From contig CAAEIG010000125.1 of the NCBI GenBank assembly GCA_900755895.1, positions 1 to 64,000 on the forward strand: a stretch of DNA of 64,000 nt. Direction: 5' to 3'. The notes beneath the pieces are model-generated. The model worked only from the letters and a program-made list of their open reading frames with translations. It did not search any database and was not told the DNA's origin. The stretch is from Clostridia bacterium. GTDB taxonomy: Bacteria > Bacillota > Clostridia > Oscillospirales > Acutalibacteraceae. Made by a program: the position numbers and the translations under genes. Shown in pieces: positions 32,984-41,938 of this stretch; positions within the stretch are counted from its first letter, which is position 1, and every line of letters starts with the position of its first letter.

Positions 32984-33012
32984 TTTGCAAACCTCTCGCT
33001 CTGTGCTATAGT
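32984..33012 (+). promoter_or_regulatory. Promoter of the fucosidase operon
   Basis: TTTGCA at 32984-32989 and TATAGT at 33007-33012 with a 17-base spacer, 50 bases before the fucosidase ATG. The -35 is weak, which leaves room for an activator. Confidence 0.6.
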
Positions 33013-33063
33013 AGACCTGTACAAAATTGGCGGCGTTTTGCCGCGTTGAGAGGAGTTTTTGTC

Positions 33064-34383
33064 ATGTACCAGTTTAACAGAGAGGAGTATCAGCGCCGCA
33101 TGGCCTGGTACACTGATGCCCGTTTTGGCATGTTCATCCATTGGGGATTGTACGCCATCCCGGCTCGGGGCGAATGGGTGCGAAGCTTTGAGGAGATGCC
33201 CAAGGAGGACTACATGCCCTTCTTTGAGGAGTTCAATCCTGTGGACTTTGATCCCAGGGCCTGGGCGAGAGCAGCAAAAGAGGCCGGCATGAAGTACGTG
33301 GTGCTCACTGCAAAGCATCATGACGGTTTCTGCCTGTTTGACAGCAAGTACACCGATTTCAAATCCACCAATACCCCCTTTGGCAGGGATATTGTGAAGG
33401 AGTTCGTGGAAGCCGTCCGGGGCGAGGGACTGAAGGTCGGTCTCTATTTCACTCTGTTGGATTGGTACCATCCGGATTATCCTCACTTTGGGGACCAGAA
33501 TCACCCCATGCGCAACAATCCTGCTTACGGCAATGAGAATCGTGATTTCTCTCGCTATGTAGAGTACCTCCACAACCAGGTACGGGAGATCTGCACCAAC
33601 TACGGCAAGCTGGACGTCCTCTGGTTCGATTTCTCCTATGAGAACGAGAACTATGTCATGCGTGGTGAGACCTGGAAGGCCACTGAGCTGGTGAATATGG
33701 TCCGAGAGCTTCAGCCGGAGGTCATCATCGACAACCGCCTGGAAGTCAGCGGCGAAGGCTTTGGCTCCATGTGGGAGGGCAATCCCACTCCCTATCACGG
33801 CGACTTTGTCAGCCCTGAGCAGATCATTCCCCCCAACGGCATTCAGGACAAGAACGGCAACGACCTGATCTGGGAAGCCTGCATCACCATGAACAACCAT
33901 TGGGGCTATTGCCAGAACGACCGGTTCTTCAAGCCCTCTTCCATGCTCATCAAGAAGCTAGTGGAGTGTGTCTCCAAGGGCGGCAACCTGCTGCTCAACG
34001 TGGGTCCCGACGCCAGGGGCAATATCCCGCCCCAGTCCATGGAGATTCTGCGGCAGATCGGCGCCTGGATGAAGGAGAACTCCCAGAGCATCTACGGCTG
34101 CGGTAAGTCCGGCCTGGAGAAGCCCGATACCGGACGCATCACCCGCAAGGGCAACAAGCTCTATTACCATCTGTTTGAGAACACCGTGGGCCCCATGCCG
34201 CTGCTGGGTATCCAGGAGGAGCAGGTAGAGAAGGTGCGCTATTTGGCGACCGGCGCAGAGATCAAGCTCTCCAAGAGCTGGATGAGCAGCAATTACCCGG
34301 ACATTGTGTTTGCCGACCTGGGCGAGGATCCCATCCTGCCCGATCCGGTGGACACGGTTTTGGAAGTCACCTTGAAGGAGTAA
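33064..34383 (+). CDS. GH29 alpha-L-fucosidase
   Basis: A 439-residue family 29 glycoside hydrolase. Motifs: RFGMFIHWGLYAIPARGEW near the start, VLTAKHHDGFCLFDS, and the probable nucleophile Asp189 in LWFDFSYEN. It removes alpha-linked fucose from oligosaccharides by a retaining mechanism. No signal peptide is seen, so cytoplasmic action is likely. The open frame continues upstream, but ATG 33064 with GAGAGGAG about 9 bases upstream fits the family start (YQFNREEYQRRMAWY). cutC follows 3 bases after its stop, and the transglutaminase-like gene overlaps cutC: a tight operon. A shortened beta-domain is expected from the length. Confidence 0.92.
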   Translation: MYQFNREEYQRRMAWYTDARFGMFIHWGLYAIPARGEWVRSFEEMPKEDYMPFFEEFNPVDFDPRAWARAAKEAGMKYVVLTAKHHDGFCLFDSKYTDFKSTNTPFGRDIVKEFVEAVRGEGLKVGLYFTLLDWYHPDYPHFGDQNHPMRNNPAYGNENRDFSRYVEYLHNQVREICTNYGKLDVLWFDFSYENENYVMRGETWKATELVNMVRELQPEVIIDNRLEVSGEGFGSMWEGNPTPYHGDFVSPEQIIPPNGIQDKNGNDLIWEACITMNNHWGYCQNDRFFKPSSMLIKKLVECVSKGGNLLLNVGPDARGNIPPQSMEILRQIGAWMKENSQSIYGCGKSGLEKPDTGRITRKGNKLYYHLFENTVGPMPLLGIQEEQVEKVRYLATGAEIKLSKSWMSSNYPDIVFADLGEDPILPDPVDTVLEVTLKE

Positions 34384-34386
34384 GTT

Positions 34387-35142
34387 ATGGCAGTTCCTTT
34401 TGTGCTGGAAGCCTGTGTGGACAGTCTGGACTCGGCCCTAGCCGCCAAGGAGGGTGGGGCCACACGGCTGGAGTTGTGTGCCAATTTGATCATCGGAGGA
34501 ACCACTCCCATGCCCTCCCTGGTGGAGGCTGTTAAGAGCAAAACCGGATTGCCCGTCCACGTACTGCTGCGGCCCCGGTTTGGCGATTTTCTCTACACAT
34601 CTCAGGAACAGGAGTTGCTCCTTCAGGACGCCCGCTCCTTGCTGGACGCCGGGGCCGACGCCCTGGTCTCTGGGTTTCTCACCCAGGACGGGGACCTGGA
34701 TCTGGAGCATCTAGCTCCCTTGGTGAATCTGTGCCATAGCCGGGGCAAACGGTTCACCCTGCACCGGGCCTTTGATGTGTGCCGGGATCCGCTGCATGCC
34801 TGGGAGCAGTGCCAGGAGTTGGGTGTGGATACGGTGCTGACCTCTGGTCAAGGGAACACCTGCCTGGAGGGTTTGCCCCTGCTCAAGGAGCTGTGGCAGC
34901 GTCGGGGAGAGGTGGAGCTGCTCATCGGAGCGGGAGTGGACGCTGACGCCATCCGCCGGATCCGTCAGGAGCTGCCAGAGGCCAATGCCTTCCACATGAG
35001 CGGGAAGATGGTGCTGCAAAGCTCCATGACCTACCACAAGTCAGGAGTGAGCATGGGCTTGCCGGGTTTTGATGAATACACCCTGTGGCGCACAGATCCT
35101 CAGCGGATTCGCGCAGCCAGAAAGGAGCTGATGGAATCGTGA
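34387..35142 (+). CDS. cutC: CutC family protein
   Basis: A 251-residue TIM-barrel protein of the CutC family (EACVDSLDSALAAKEGGATRLELC at the start, held here as two parts; HVLLRPRFGDFLYT; FTLHRAFDVC; DTVLTSGQG). The name comes from copper tolerance in E. coli, but a direct copper role is doubtful. In gut Firmicutes and Bacteroidetes it often sits beside glycosidases, as here. It is translationally linked: 3 bases after the fucosidase, and its stop overlaps a GTG start for the next gene. Confidence 0.92.
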   Translation: MAVPFVLEACVDSLDSALAAKEGGATRLELCANLIIGGTTPMPSLVEAVKSKTGLPVHVLLRPRFGDFLYTSQEQELLLQDARSLLDAGADALVSGFLTQDGDLDLEHLAPLVNLCHSRGKRFTLHRAFDVCRDPLHAWEQCQELGVDTVLTSGQGNTCLEGLPLLKELWQRRGEVELLIGAGVDADAIRRIRQELPEANAFHMSGKMVLQSSMTYHKSGVSMGLPGFDEYTLWRTDPQRIRAARKELMES

Positions 35143-37601
35143 AGTGGTCAAAGGAGCTGATAGACTACACCCACACCCACTTTCAGCAGCGGGAGCCCCT
35201 GTTTGGCTCCCGGCGGGAGAAAGTGGGGGCGCTGCTGGATGGTTGCCAGGAGGACGAGAAACTGCTGTTGTCTTTTCTCTACGCCACCATGCCCATCTCC
35301 GATGTGGGGGATTACAGCCCGGAGTTCTTTTTGAACATGGTACGTCATGGGCTGCGGCTGCGGCAGGAGTTCTCCTGGTGCGCTGCCCTGCCGGAACACC
35401 TGTTCTTGAAAGACGTGCTCTATCCCAGAATCAACACGGAGGAGCTCTCGGACTGCCGGGAGCTGTTCTGTCAAAAGTTGGCATCCCGGGTCCAGGGGCT
35501 GACGCTTCCCCAGGCCATCCTAGAGGTCAACCGCTGGTGCTGCGAGGAGGCCACCTACCGCTCCACGGATGGATGTACCTCCTCGGCGCTGGAGGTGTAC
35601 CGCCGGGGTTACGGGCGCTGTGGTGAGGAGTCCACTTTCCTGGTGACGGCGTTGCGCAGTGTGGGAATTGCCGCCAGGCAGATCTATGTGCCCTGGTGGT
35701 CCCACTGCGACGATAACCACGCCTGGGTGGAGGCTTATGATGGAGAGGACTGGCATTATCTGGGCGCTTGTGAGCCGGAGCCCGTCCTGGACCGGGGCTG
35801 GTTCACCCATGCAGCCGCCCGGGCTATGATGGTCCACACCAGAGCGTTTGTCCAGGGAACCCGGGAGGAAGTGGCCTTTCTGTTCCCCGACAGTGCTCCG
35901 GAGGACTGGGACCTCTGTCAAGGAGTGGCATATGAAAATATCACCTGTCGCTATGCCAAGACAAAGCTTCTCACCGTGGAGGCCCTGGACCGGGAAGGGA
36001 AGCCCCTGCCCGGCGCTTGGATTTCCCTATCTGTGATGAACATGGCTGCTCCCCGGGAGATCCTTCGCCGCCCCACGGACAATCTGGGAAAAGCCACCAT
36101 TCGAGTGGGAGAGGGGGCTGCTCTGTGCACCCTGTGGGATCCCACGCAGCCCGGCCTGTTGGGGGAAATCCTTCTAGGCCCGGAAGATACCTTGTGTCAG
36201 GTCCGCTTGGGGGAAACTTTGCCCTCCCAGGGAGAGGTGCAGTTTGCCGCGCCTCCCGATGCCGGTCTGACCATCCCTCCTCTGAGCCCGGAGATGGAAG
36301 CATCCCGTCAAGGCTGGCTTGAGACGGGCGAACAGCTGCGCCACGCCAAGACAGAGGCGCTGCAAGCCCAGAAGCCCCAGACTCCCACGGGTCAATTGGG
36401 ACGCATCTGGGGTTCTCTCACAGAGAAGGATCATGACAGGCTGCTCTCCCAGAAGTTGCTGGAAGACGGAACCGCTGTGTTTGCTTGGGAGAATTCTCTG
36501 CCCGCCCAGGGGTTCCAAGAGGGGTTGCTCTCTCCTCGGGTGGGGCTGGAGGTGCTCACCCCTTGGCATAAACTTTTGGCAGAGCGTTTTTTTCAGGAGG
36601 AACAGCAAACCGCCCGAAAGGATCCCCGTCTGCTGTGGGAGTGGGTGGAGGGCTCCGCTCCTTTGGATTTGGAATGTTATGGCGACCTGTGGGGCACCCC
36701 GGAGGGAATGCTCCAGGTCGGGGCCGCAACCAAACGGGGACAGACCCTATTATTCTGTGCTGCCTGCCGGGCTTTGGGGATTCCTGCCAAGCTGGTGGAC
36801 GGACAACCCTGGTTCTGGCAGGACGAAAAGTTCCGTCCCTTGTGGGGGGAGGAACCTGTGGCACAGCTTGTGCTCTCAGCGCCTGAGGGACAGGAGGCTG
36901 TCTCCGGCCGGGACTACACCCTTTCCCGCCTAGGGTCTGAAGGATTCCACCCCTTGGAGACAGCAGCCGTAAAGGGTGGCGAAGCTTTCAAGATGGCTCT
37001 GGTGCCCGGCCGTTACCGTCTGTGGACGGTCACCAGAATGCCCAGTGGCAGTCAGTTGTGCAGATGGGAGGAGATCTCTCTGGAAACAGGTGTACCCAAT
37101 AGGATGGAGTTGTCCTTTTTAGAGGGTGCCCCTGAGGACTTGCTGACCAGCTGTCCGCTGCCGGAATTTACTTTGGAAGATGCCCAGGGCGGGAAGCTTT
37201 CCAGCTCCCAGTTGTTGGAGCAGGAGCCCCTGACTGTGCTCTGCTTTTTGGAGCCCAACCGGGAGCCCACGGAACACCTGCTCAATGAGCTGCGGGAGGA
37301 TGCTGCTGCGTTTCAAGAGGTACCCCTGTGCTTTGCTATGACGGATCCCACTCAGAAGGATCGGACTCTGGGACTTGCTTTGGAAACGCTGCCCCAAGTC
37401 AAGCTGTACCGGGCGGATATGGCCGGAGAAGTTTCCGGTCTGGCCCGGCGGGTGTATCAGGAACCTGGCAGGCTGCCCCTGGTGCTGTTGGTTGACCGAA
37501 AAGGAAATGGCCTTTACAGCTGTAGCGGCTACAACGTGGGAACAGCACAGCTATTAAAACGGCTGTATTCTGCGGCAAAATCGCTTTTTGAACAGGACTG
37601 A
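35139..37601 (+). CDS. Large transglutaminase-like protein with second degenerate copy and thioredoxin-like tail
   Basis: An 820-residue cytoplasmic protein. An N-terminal helical part precedes a transglutaminase/protease core with Cys161 in GRCGEES and His194 in DDNHAWVEAY; the third residue, Asp in typical cores, is not evident, as the strand reads HYLGACEPEPVLD. A beta-rich insert follows (about 270-370). By hand alignment a second similar core occurs around 515-570 (GQTLLFCAACRALGIPAKLV), with Lys532 where the Cys would be. From about 672 to the end is a redoxin-like fold (PEFTLEDAQGGKLSSSQL, LPLVLLVDRKG) without a CxxC. The start GTG 35139 overlaps the cutC stop (GTGA). Function is unknown; operon membership suggests glycan or glycopeptide handling. 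Confidence 0.72.
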   Translation: MKWSKELIDYTHTHFQQREPLFGSRREKVGALLDGCQEDEKLLLSFLYATMPISDVGDYSPEFFLNMVRHGLRLRQEFSWCAALPEHLFLKDVLYPRINTEELSDCRELFCQKLASRVQGLTLPQAILEVNRWCCEEATYRSTDGCTSSALEVYRRGYGRCGEESTFLVTALRSVGIAARQIYVPWWSHCDDNHAWVEAYDGEDWHYLGACEPEPVLDRGWFTHAAARAMMVHTRAFVQGTREEVAFLFPDSAPEDWDLCQGVAYENITCRYAKTKLLTVEALDREGKPLPGAWISLSVMNMAAPREILRRPTDNLGKATIRVGEGAALCTLWDPTQPGLLGEILLGPEDTLCQVRLGETLPSQGEVQFAAPPDAGLTIPPLSPEMEASRQGWLETGEQLRHAKTEALQAQKPQTPTGQLGRIWGSLTEKDHDRLLSQKLLEDGTAVFAWENSLPAQGFQEGLLSPRVGLEVLTPWHKLLAERFFQEEQQTARKDPRLLWEWVEGSAPLDLECYGDLWGTPEGMLQVGAATKRGQTLLFCAACRALGIPAKLVDGQPWFWQDEKFRPLWGEEPVAQLVLSAPEGQEAVSGRDYTLSRLGSEGFHPLETAAVKGGEAFKMALVPGRYRLWTVTRMPSGSQLCRWEEISLETGVPNRMELSFLEGAPEDLLTSCPLPEFTLEDAQGGKLSSSQLLEQEPLTVLCFLEPNREPTEHLLNELREDAAAFQEVPLCFAMTDPTQKDRTLGLALETLPQVKLYRADMAGEVSGLARRVYQEPGRLPLVLLVDRKGNGLYSCSGYNVGTAQLLKRLYSAAKSLFEQD

Positions 37602-37630
37602 ATACAATCGCTGGAAAGGAGAACGCCTTT

Positions 37631-38152
37631 ATGGATAGCAAGATGTTGGAACTGTTGATGACCCGGCGCAGTGTGCGCGCCTATAAGCCCGAGCAGATCA
37701 CGGAAGAGGAGCTGGATGCCGTGACAAAAGCCGGCACCTATGCTCCCACGGGCATGGGGATGCAGTCCCCGGTGATTGTGGCGGTGCAGAGTCCCAAGTA
37801 CCGCCAGGCTGTGATGGAATTGAACAAGCAAGCCCGGGGCGGTGATGGGGACCCCTATTACGGTGCGCCCACCATCTTGTTGGTGTTGGCAGATCCCCAG
37901 CGAGGCACCTGTGTGGAAGATGGCTCCTGTGTGTTGTGCACTATGATGGACGCTGCCCATGCCATTGGGCTGGCCTCTTGCTGGATTCATGGCGAGCGGG
38001 AGATGTTCCAGCTGCCCGAGGGCAAAGCGCTCTTGCGAGAGTGGGGACTTTCCGAAGAGCTTCGCGGGGTTGGATCCTTGGCTCTGGGCTATGCTGCCGG
38101 ACCGCTGCCCCAGCCAAAAGAGCGCAAGGCCGACTACATCAAGAAAGTGTGA
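37631..38152 (+). CDS. Nitroreductase-family flavoprotein
   Basis: A 173-residue FMN-dependent nitroreductase-like protein: TRRSVRAYKPEQITEEEL at the N terminus and GLASCWIHGE in the C-terminal third. Members reduce nitro-compounds, quinones or related substrates with NAD(P)H as homodimers. A ribosome site AAAGGAGA lies 8 bases upstream of ATG 37631, 29 bases after the transglutaminase-like gene, so it may be the last member of that operon. Specific substrate unknown. Confidence 0.9.
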   Translation: MDSKMLELLMTRRSVRAYKPEQITEEELDAVTKAGTYAPTGMGMQSPVIVAVQSPKYRQAVMELNKQARGGDGDPYYGAPTILLVLADPQRGTCVEDGSCVLCTMMDAAHAIGLASCWIHGEREMFQLPEGKALLREWGLSEELRGVGSLALGYAAGPLPQPKERKADYIKKV

Positions 38153-38194
38153 CACCAAGTAAAATCAAGTCCCTTCTAGATGGGATAAAGGAGG

Positions 38195-38221
38195 ACGGCT
38201 CCCAATGGGGGCCGTTTTCCT
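38195..38221 (+). terminator. Terminator after the nitroreductase gene
   Basis: ACGGCTCCC (38195-38203) pairs with GGGGGCCGT (38207-38215, one G-U) around AAT, followed by TTTTCCTTT. It closes the fucosidase-to-nitroreductase unit. Confidence 0.7.
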
Positions 38222-38234
38222 TTGTCGTTTTGGC

Positions 38235-38263
38235 TTGTGTTTTGTCGGTTCTAAGGCTATAAT
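38235..38263 (+). promoter_or_regulatory. Promoter of the solute-binding lipoprotein gene
   Basis: TATAAT at 38258-38263 with TTGTGT 17 bases upstream (38235-38240), just after the terminator. Leader of about 50 bases. Confidence 0.6.
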
Positions 38264-38321
38264 AGGAGCACGGCCGGAGCGTGCTCCAGGCCATTCCATT
38301 GTGAAAGGAAGGCGAGGCCTT

Positions 38322-39713
38322 GTGCATAGATTGAAAAAGGCGGCTGCCCTGCTGCTGGCGGCGTTGTTGACAGCGGGGATGCTCTCCGCCTGTGCTTCCC
38401 AGGAGGAAGTTTCCTCCCAGGTGGAAGATCCCAACCAGCTGGTGCTGGAGAACGACGGTTCCCCCACGGAGTTGGTGATCGCAGAGATTGAATACAGCCA
38501 GGAGCGCACACAAGCGCTCACTGAGATTGCTGAAAAATATATGGCAGATTTTCCCGAAACGAAGATCCGCATTGTCACGGTAGACAGTGGGGAAGAGGCG
38601 CAGGCCCTTTTGGAAAAGGGCGATGCCGATCTGGTGGAGCTCTCCCAGGATCAGCTGCCAGAGTGTGTGGAGCAAGGCTTGTTGATGGATATGAACGACT
38701 ATCTGGACCTGTGGGAAGAACGTTCCAGCCTGACGGCTCCGGCCAAGCAGGTTTTGGACGCCATGGGAGCCCAGTGGGACTATCTGATGCCTGCTACGCT
38801 GAATCAGGACTTGCTCTATTACCGCAGCGATTGGTTTGACGAGTACAACGAGGGTTTGGAAGAAGGACTGGTTTACTGCCGTGTTTGGGAGGACTTCCCG
38901 GACGCAGTTGAGAAATTGGCGGAAAAAGGTGCCGCTGGCCTGGTGTTTGGCGGCAAGGAGCACCTGGTGGACCTGTTTGATTCCATGTTGTGGAGCGCGG
39001 TGGTCCTGGGTCGGATGTATGATCCCGCCGCAGCCTACTTCTCCAAGGTAGAGGACAACGAGACAGTGTTCACCCTAGAGCAGGCGTACACTGCTGCGGA
39101 TCAGCTGCAAGAGCTGATTCAAGGCGCTGTTCCCCAGGAGTCCCTGGATTGGACCGAGGACCAGGCGGTGGAGGCCTTCACAGAAGGGAAGGCCATTGCG
39201 CTGCTAGCTGGTCAGGACCGAATGGATGAGATTTCCTCCGCCATGGATGAGGGCACTTGGGACGTGGCAGCCTACCCTCGGGGGATTGCCGGACAGGCCA
39301 TCATTGGGCTGGAGTACACCGGCTTTGGTGTGGCTGCTTCCAGCGAGAACCAAGGCAATGCCGTGCATTTTCTGACATACCTGTCCAATCGTGATAACAA
39401 TACTCACATGTCTGCGGTATGCGGCACAGTGCCCATTCACACTGTGGCCGCCGACTTGGAGCCCACTTTGGAGGAGTCCCCCTTGGCGGTGAACCTGTTG
39501 ATGGTCCGCCGGGCGGATTGGTACTATTACGCCCAGGAGCCGGTGATGTACCAGGCCCAGGACGGTTGGCGCCAGAAGGCGGACGAGGACCTGCGCGCAT
39601 ACCTGGATGGCAGTCTGAGCCAAGAGCAGCTGCTAGAGGGCTTTGCCGACTATTGGACCAAAGCCCTGGAACAGGAGGGCGAACTGTGGTGGCAGGAAGA
39701 GACGGAGGAGTGA
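38322..39713 (+). CDS. Extracellular solute-binding lipoprotein, orphan
   Basis: A 463-residue family 1 type solute-binding protein. The signal sequence (HRLKKAAALLLAALLTAGM) ends in a lipobox LSAC with Cys24 as the lipidation site. The mature part starts with a short Ser/Glu linker, then the two-lobe fold; a typical segment is MDMNDYLDLWEE and GTWDVAAYPRG. Such proteins bind sugars for ABC importers. No permease or ATPase gene is adjacent, so its partner must be elsewhere or it acts as a sensor. The start is taken as GTG 38322, spaced 9 bases from GAAAGGAAGG; TTG 38331 is the alternative. Confidence 0.82.
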   Translation: MHRLKKAAALLLAALLTAGMLSACASQEEVSSQVEDPNQLVLENDGSPTELVIAEIEYSQERTQALTEIAEKYMADFPETKIRIVTVDSGEEAQALLEKGDADLVELSQDQLPECVEQGLLMDMNDYLDLWEERSSLTAPAKQVLDAMGAQWDYLMPATLNQDLLYYRSDWFDEYNEGLEEGLVYCRVWEDFPDAVEKLAEKGAAGLVFGGKEHLVDLFDSMLWSAVVLGRMYDPAAAYFSKVEDNETVFTLEQAYTAADQLQELIQGAVPQESLDWTEDQAVEAFTEGKAIALLAGQDRMDEISSAMDEGTWDVAAYPRGIAGQAIIGLEYTGFGVAASSENQGNAVHFLTYLSNRDNNTHMSAVCGTVPIHTVAADLEPTLEESPLAVNLLMVRRADWYYYAQEPVMYQAQDGWRQKADEDLRAYLDGSLSQEQLLEGFADYWTKALEQEGELWWQEETEE

Positions 39714-39732
39714 TCCCCCCGCTCTTTGGCAC

Positions 39733-39761
39733 TTGTGAACCAAGAGGGAATTTGGTATAAT
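39733..39761 (+). promoter_or_regulatory. Promoter of thyX
   Basis: TTGTGA at 39733-39738 and TATAAT at 39756-39761, spacer 17, about 40 bases before the thyX start. Confidence 0.75.
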
Positions 39762-39802
39762 AAATAGGATTGTGATGGGATAAGGAAAGGAGGAGCGCAC
39801 AA

Positions 39803-40561
39803 ATGCAGGTAAAACTTCTGGCCTATACGCCGGATCCGGAAAAAACTGTAGCGTGTGCTGCCAAGCTGTGCTATGCCGCAGCGGATATTGATACAGTATA
39901 TGAGGGGCTGACCGAGGAGAAGACGGCGTCCTTTTTGGAGATGCTTCAGTCCATCGGCCATGAAAGTCCCATTGAGCATGCCAGCTTCACCTTTGGAATT
40001 CAAGGGGTGTCCCGGTCGCTGTTGGCCCAGATTACCCGGCATCGAATCGCGTCCTTCAGTGTGCAGAGTCAGCGTTACGTGAAGGAGGATGGATTCCAGT
40101 TTGTGGTCCCACCGGAGATCGAGAAGATCCCCGAGGCAAAGGAGGAATTCCTCCGGGCTATGGAAGAGGACCAGCGCCACTATGAGCGACTGACCCAGCT
40201 GCTTCAGGAGAAGCACAAGGCAGAGCTGATGGCTGCCGGAGAGCCGGAGAAATCCGCCCAACGGAAGGCGGAAAAACGGGCTATTGAGGATGCCCGTTTT
40301 GTGCTGCCCAACGCCTGCGCCACCAAGATGATTATGACCATGAACGCTCGGTCGCTGCTGAATTTCTTCTCCAACCGTTGCTGCAACCGGGCTCAGTGGG
40401 AGATCCGGGAGTTGGCTACCCAGATGCTCAAAGAGGTGAAGGCCGTGGCGCCCCATCTCTTTGAAAAGGCGGGTCCGCCCTGCTTGCGGGGAGCATGTCC
40501 CGAGGGCAAAATGACCTGTGGAAAGGCCAATGAAGTTCGGGAAACCTTTCAAAAGCTGTAA
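39803..40561 (+). CDS. thyX: FAD-dependent thymidylate synthase ThyX
   Basis: A 252-residue ThyX with the family motif RHR-x7-S at Arg79-Ser89 (RHRIASFSVQS). It makes dTMP from dUMP with methylene-THF and FAD, leaving THF rather than DHF. C-terminal GACPEGKMTCGK is a short Cys-containing extension. It is followed by a thymidylate kinase 66 bases later, so the window holds two consecutive steps of dTTP synthesis. ATG follows AAAGGAGGAG. Confidence 0.95.
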   Translation: MQVKLLAYTPDPEKTVACAAKLCYAAADIDTVYEGLTEEKTASFLEMLQSIGHESPIEHASFTFGIQGVSRSLLAQITRHRIASFSVQSQRYVKEDGFQFVVPPEIEKIPEAKEEFLRAMEEDQRHYERLTQLLQEKHKAELMAAGEPEKSAQRKAEKRAIEDARFVLPNACATKMIMTMNARSLLNFFSNRCCNRAQWEIRELATQMLKEVKAVAPHLFEKAGPPCLRGACPEGKMTCGKANEVRETFQKL

Positions 40562-40627
40562 GTTTTTCCTTGCAGCGACCCATACTAAGATGGATCGTGT
40601 CATTTTCACGAAAAAGGAGTGGAGCAC

Positions 40628-41293
40628 ATGAGCTTGATCGTGCTGGAGGGCTTGGACGGCAGCGGTAAGGGCACCCAGGCGGGGCTGCTCTGTCAGGCGC
40701 TGAAGGATCGAGGAACGCCTTTGCGCAAGGTGACTTTTCCCGATTATGCCTCTCCTTCCTCAGCCCTGGTGAAAATGTACTTAAACGGCGACTTTGGTTC
40801 CAATCCAGGGGATGTGAACGCCTATGCAGCCAGCGCCTTTTATGCAGTGGACCGTTACGCCAGTTTCCAGCGGGATTGGGGGACGGACTACCGGGATGGT
40901 TCCCTGATTCTCTGTGATCGGTATGCCACATCCAATATGGTGTACCAGATGGGGAAACTTCCCCGCCAGGAGTGGGAACCCTATTTGCGCTGGGTGGAGG
41001 AGTTCGAGTACGGCAAGTTGGGAATTCCCCGTCCCGATCTGGTGATCTATCTGGACATGCCCGTTGAGGTCTCCCAAAAGCTGCTGTTGGAGCGGTACCA
41101 CGGGGACGATGGGAAAAAGGATATTCACGAAAACCACCTGGATTTTTTGCGTTCCTGTGAGGAGTGCGCCCGGTTTGCTGTGGAGCTTCTAGGCTGGCGG
41201 GTGATTCCCTGCGCCAAAGAGGGCCAGCCCCTGCCGGTGGAGGAGATCCACCGGGCTGTGCTGGCGGCAGTGACAGAGGCTTTAACTGTGTGA
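40628..41293 (+). CDS. tmk: Thymidylate kinase
   Basis: A 221-residue P-loop kinase: LEGLDGSGKGTQAGLL at the N terminus, DRY in ILCDRYATSNMVYQ and a lid region ERYHGDDGKK. It phosphorylates dTMP to dTDP. The sequence is somewhat divergent from the usual Firmicutes Tmk (SLIVLEGLDG start rather than FIxFEGxDG; long FGSNPGDVNAYAAS segment), so a broader deoxynucleotide or cytidylate-like kinase cannot be excluded. Position just after thyX supports dTMP. ATG 40628 is preferred to GTG 40619 by spacing from AAAAGGAG. Confidence 0.85.
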   Translation: MSLIVLEGLDGSGKGTQAGLLCQALKDRGTPLRKVTFPDYASPSSALVKMYLNGDFGSNPGDVNAYAASAFYAVDRYASFQRDWGTDYRDGSLILCDRYATSNMVYQMGKLPRQEWEPYLRWVEEFEYGKLGIPRPDLVIYLDMPVEVSQKLLLERYHGDDGKKDIHENHLDFLRSCEECARFAVELLGWRVIPCAKEGQPLPVEEIHRAVLAAVTEALTV

Positions 41294-41389
41294 TTCGATA
41301 GGGGGCTTCCCAAGGCAGTCCCTGAAATACTCACGGTGGCCCAGAGCGGATTGCAGGGCTGCGGTGGTTTTGGAAAGGATGGTAGTAAG

Positions 41390-41938
41390 ATGGTCGTAGT
41401 GTTTTTAGCAGACGGCTTTGAAGAAGTGGAAGCTCTGGCGCCGGTGGATCTCATGCGCCGGGCAGGCCTGACGGTGAAGACCGCCGGCGTCACCGGTATG
41501 GAAGTCACCGGCTCTCATGGGATCACTGTGAAAGCTGACTTAGCCGCCGAGGATGTGGACGTCTTCCAGGTGGAGGCCATGATGCTGCCCGGCGGGTTGC
41601 CCGGCACCCACAACCTGGAGAATTCCCCCGTGGTGCAGGGCTGTATTGACGCCTGTGTGAAGGAGGGCAAATTGGTGTCCGCCATCTGTGCGGCACCCTC
41701 CATCCTGGCCCACAAGGGATTGCTGAGGGGCAAGAACGCCACAGCGTTCCCCAATTTCCAGAAGGACTTGACCGAGGGCGGAGCTGTGCTCAGTGAGGCA
41801 TACGTCTGCCGTGACGGGCAGTTCCTCACCGGGCGTGGCATGGGTGTGGCCACCCAGTTTGGCCTGGCTCTGGTGGAGGCTCTGGTCTCCCCGGAGAAGG
41901 CTGCGGAGATCCGCGCTTCCATCCAATGGGAGACCTGA
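41390..41938 (+). CDS. DJ-1/PfpI family protein
   Basis: A 182-residue class I glutamine amidotransferase-like fold protein of the DJ-1/ThiJ type, with the nucleophile elbow Cys100 in SAICAAPSIL and an acidic residue near the start (ADGFEEVEALAPVDLMRRAG). Members are glyoxalase/deglycase-like, chaperones or redox sensors; the function here is not known. The open frame continues upstream, but ATG 41390 with GAAAGGA fits homology. Its last 13 bases overlap the 5-formyl-THF cyclo-ligase gene. Confidence 0.9.
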   Translation: MVVVFLADGFEEVEALAPVDLMRRAGLTVKTAGVTGMEVTGSHGITVKADLAAEDVDVFQVEAMMLPGGLPGTHNLENSPVVQGCIDACVKEGKLVSAICAAPSILAHKGLLRGKNATAFPNFQKDLTEGGAVLSEAYVCRDGQFLTGRGMGVATQFGLALVEALVSPEKAAEIRASIQWET

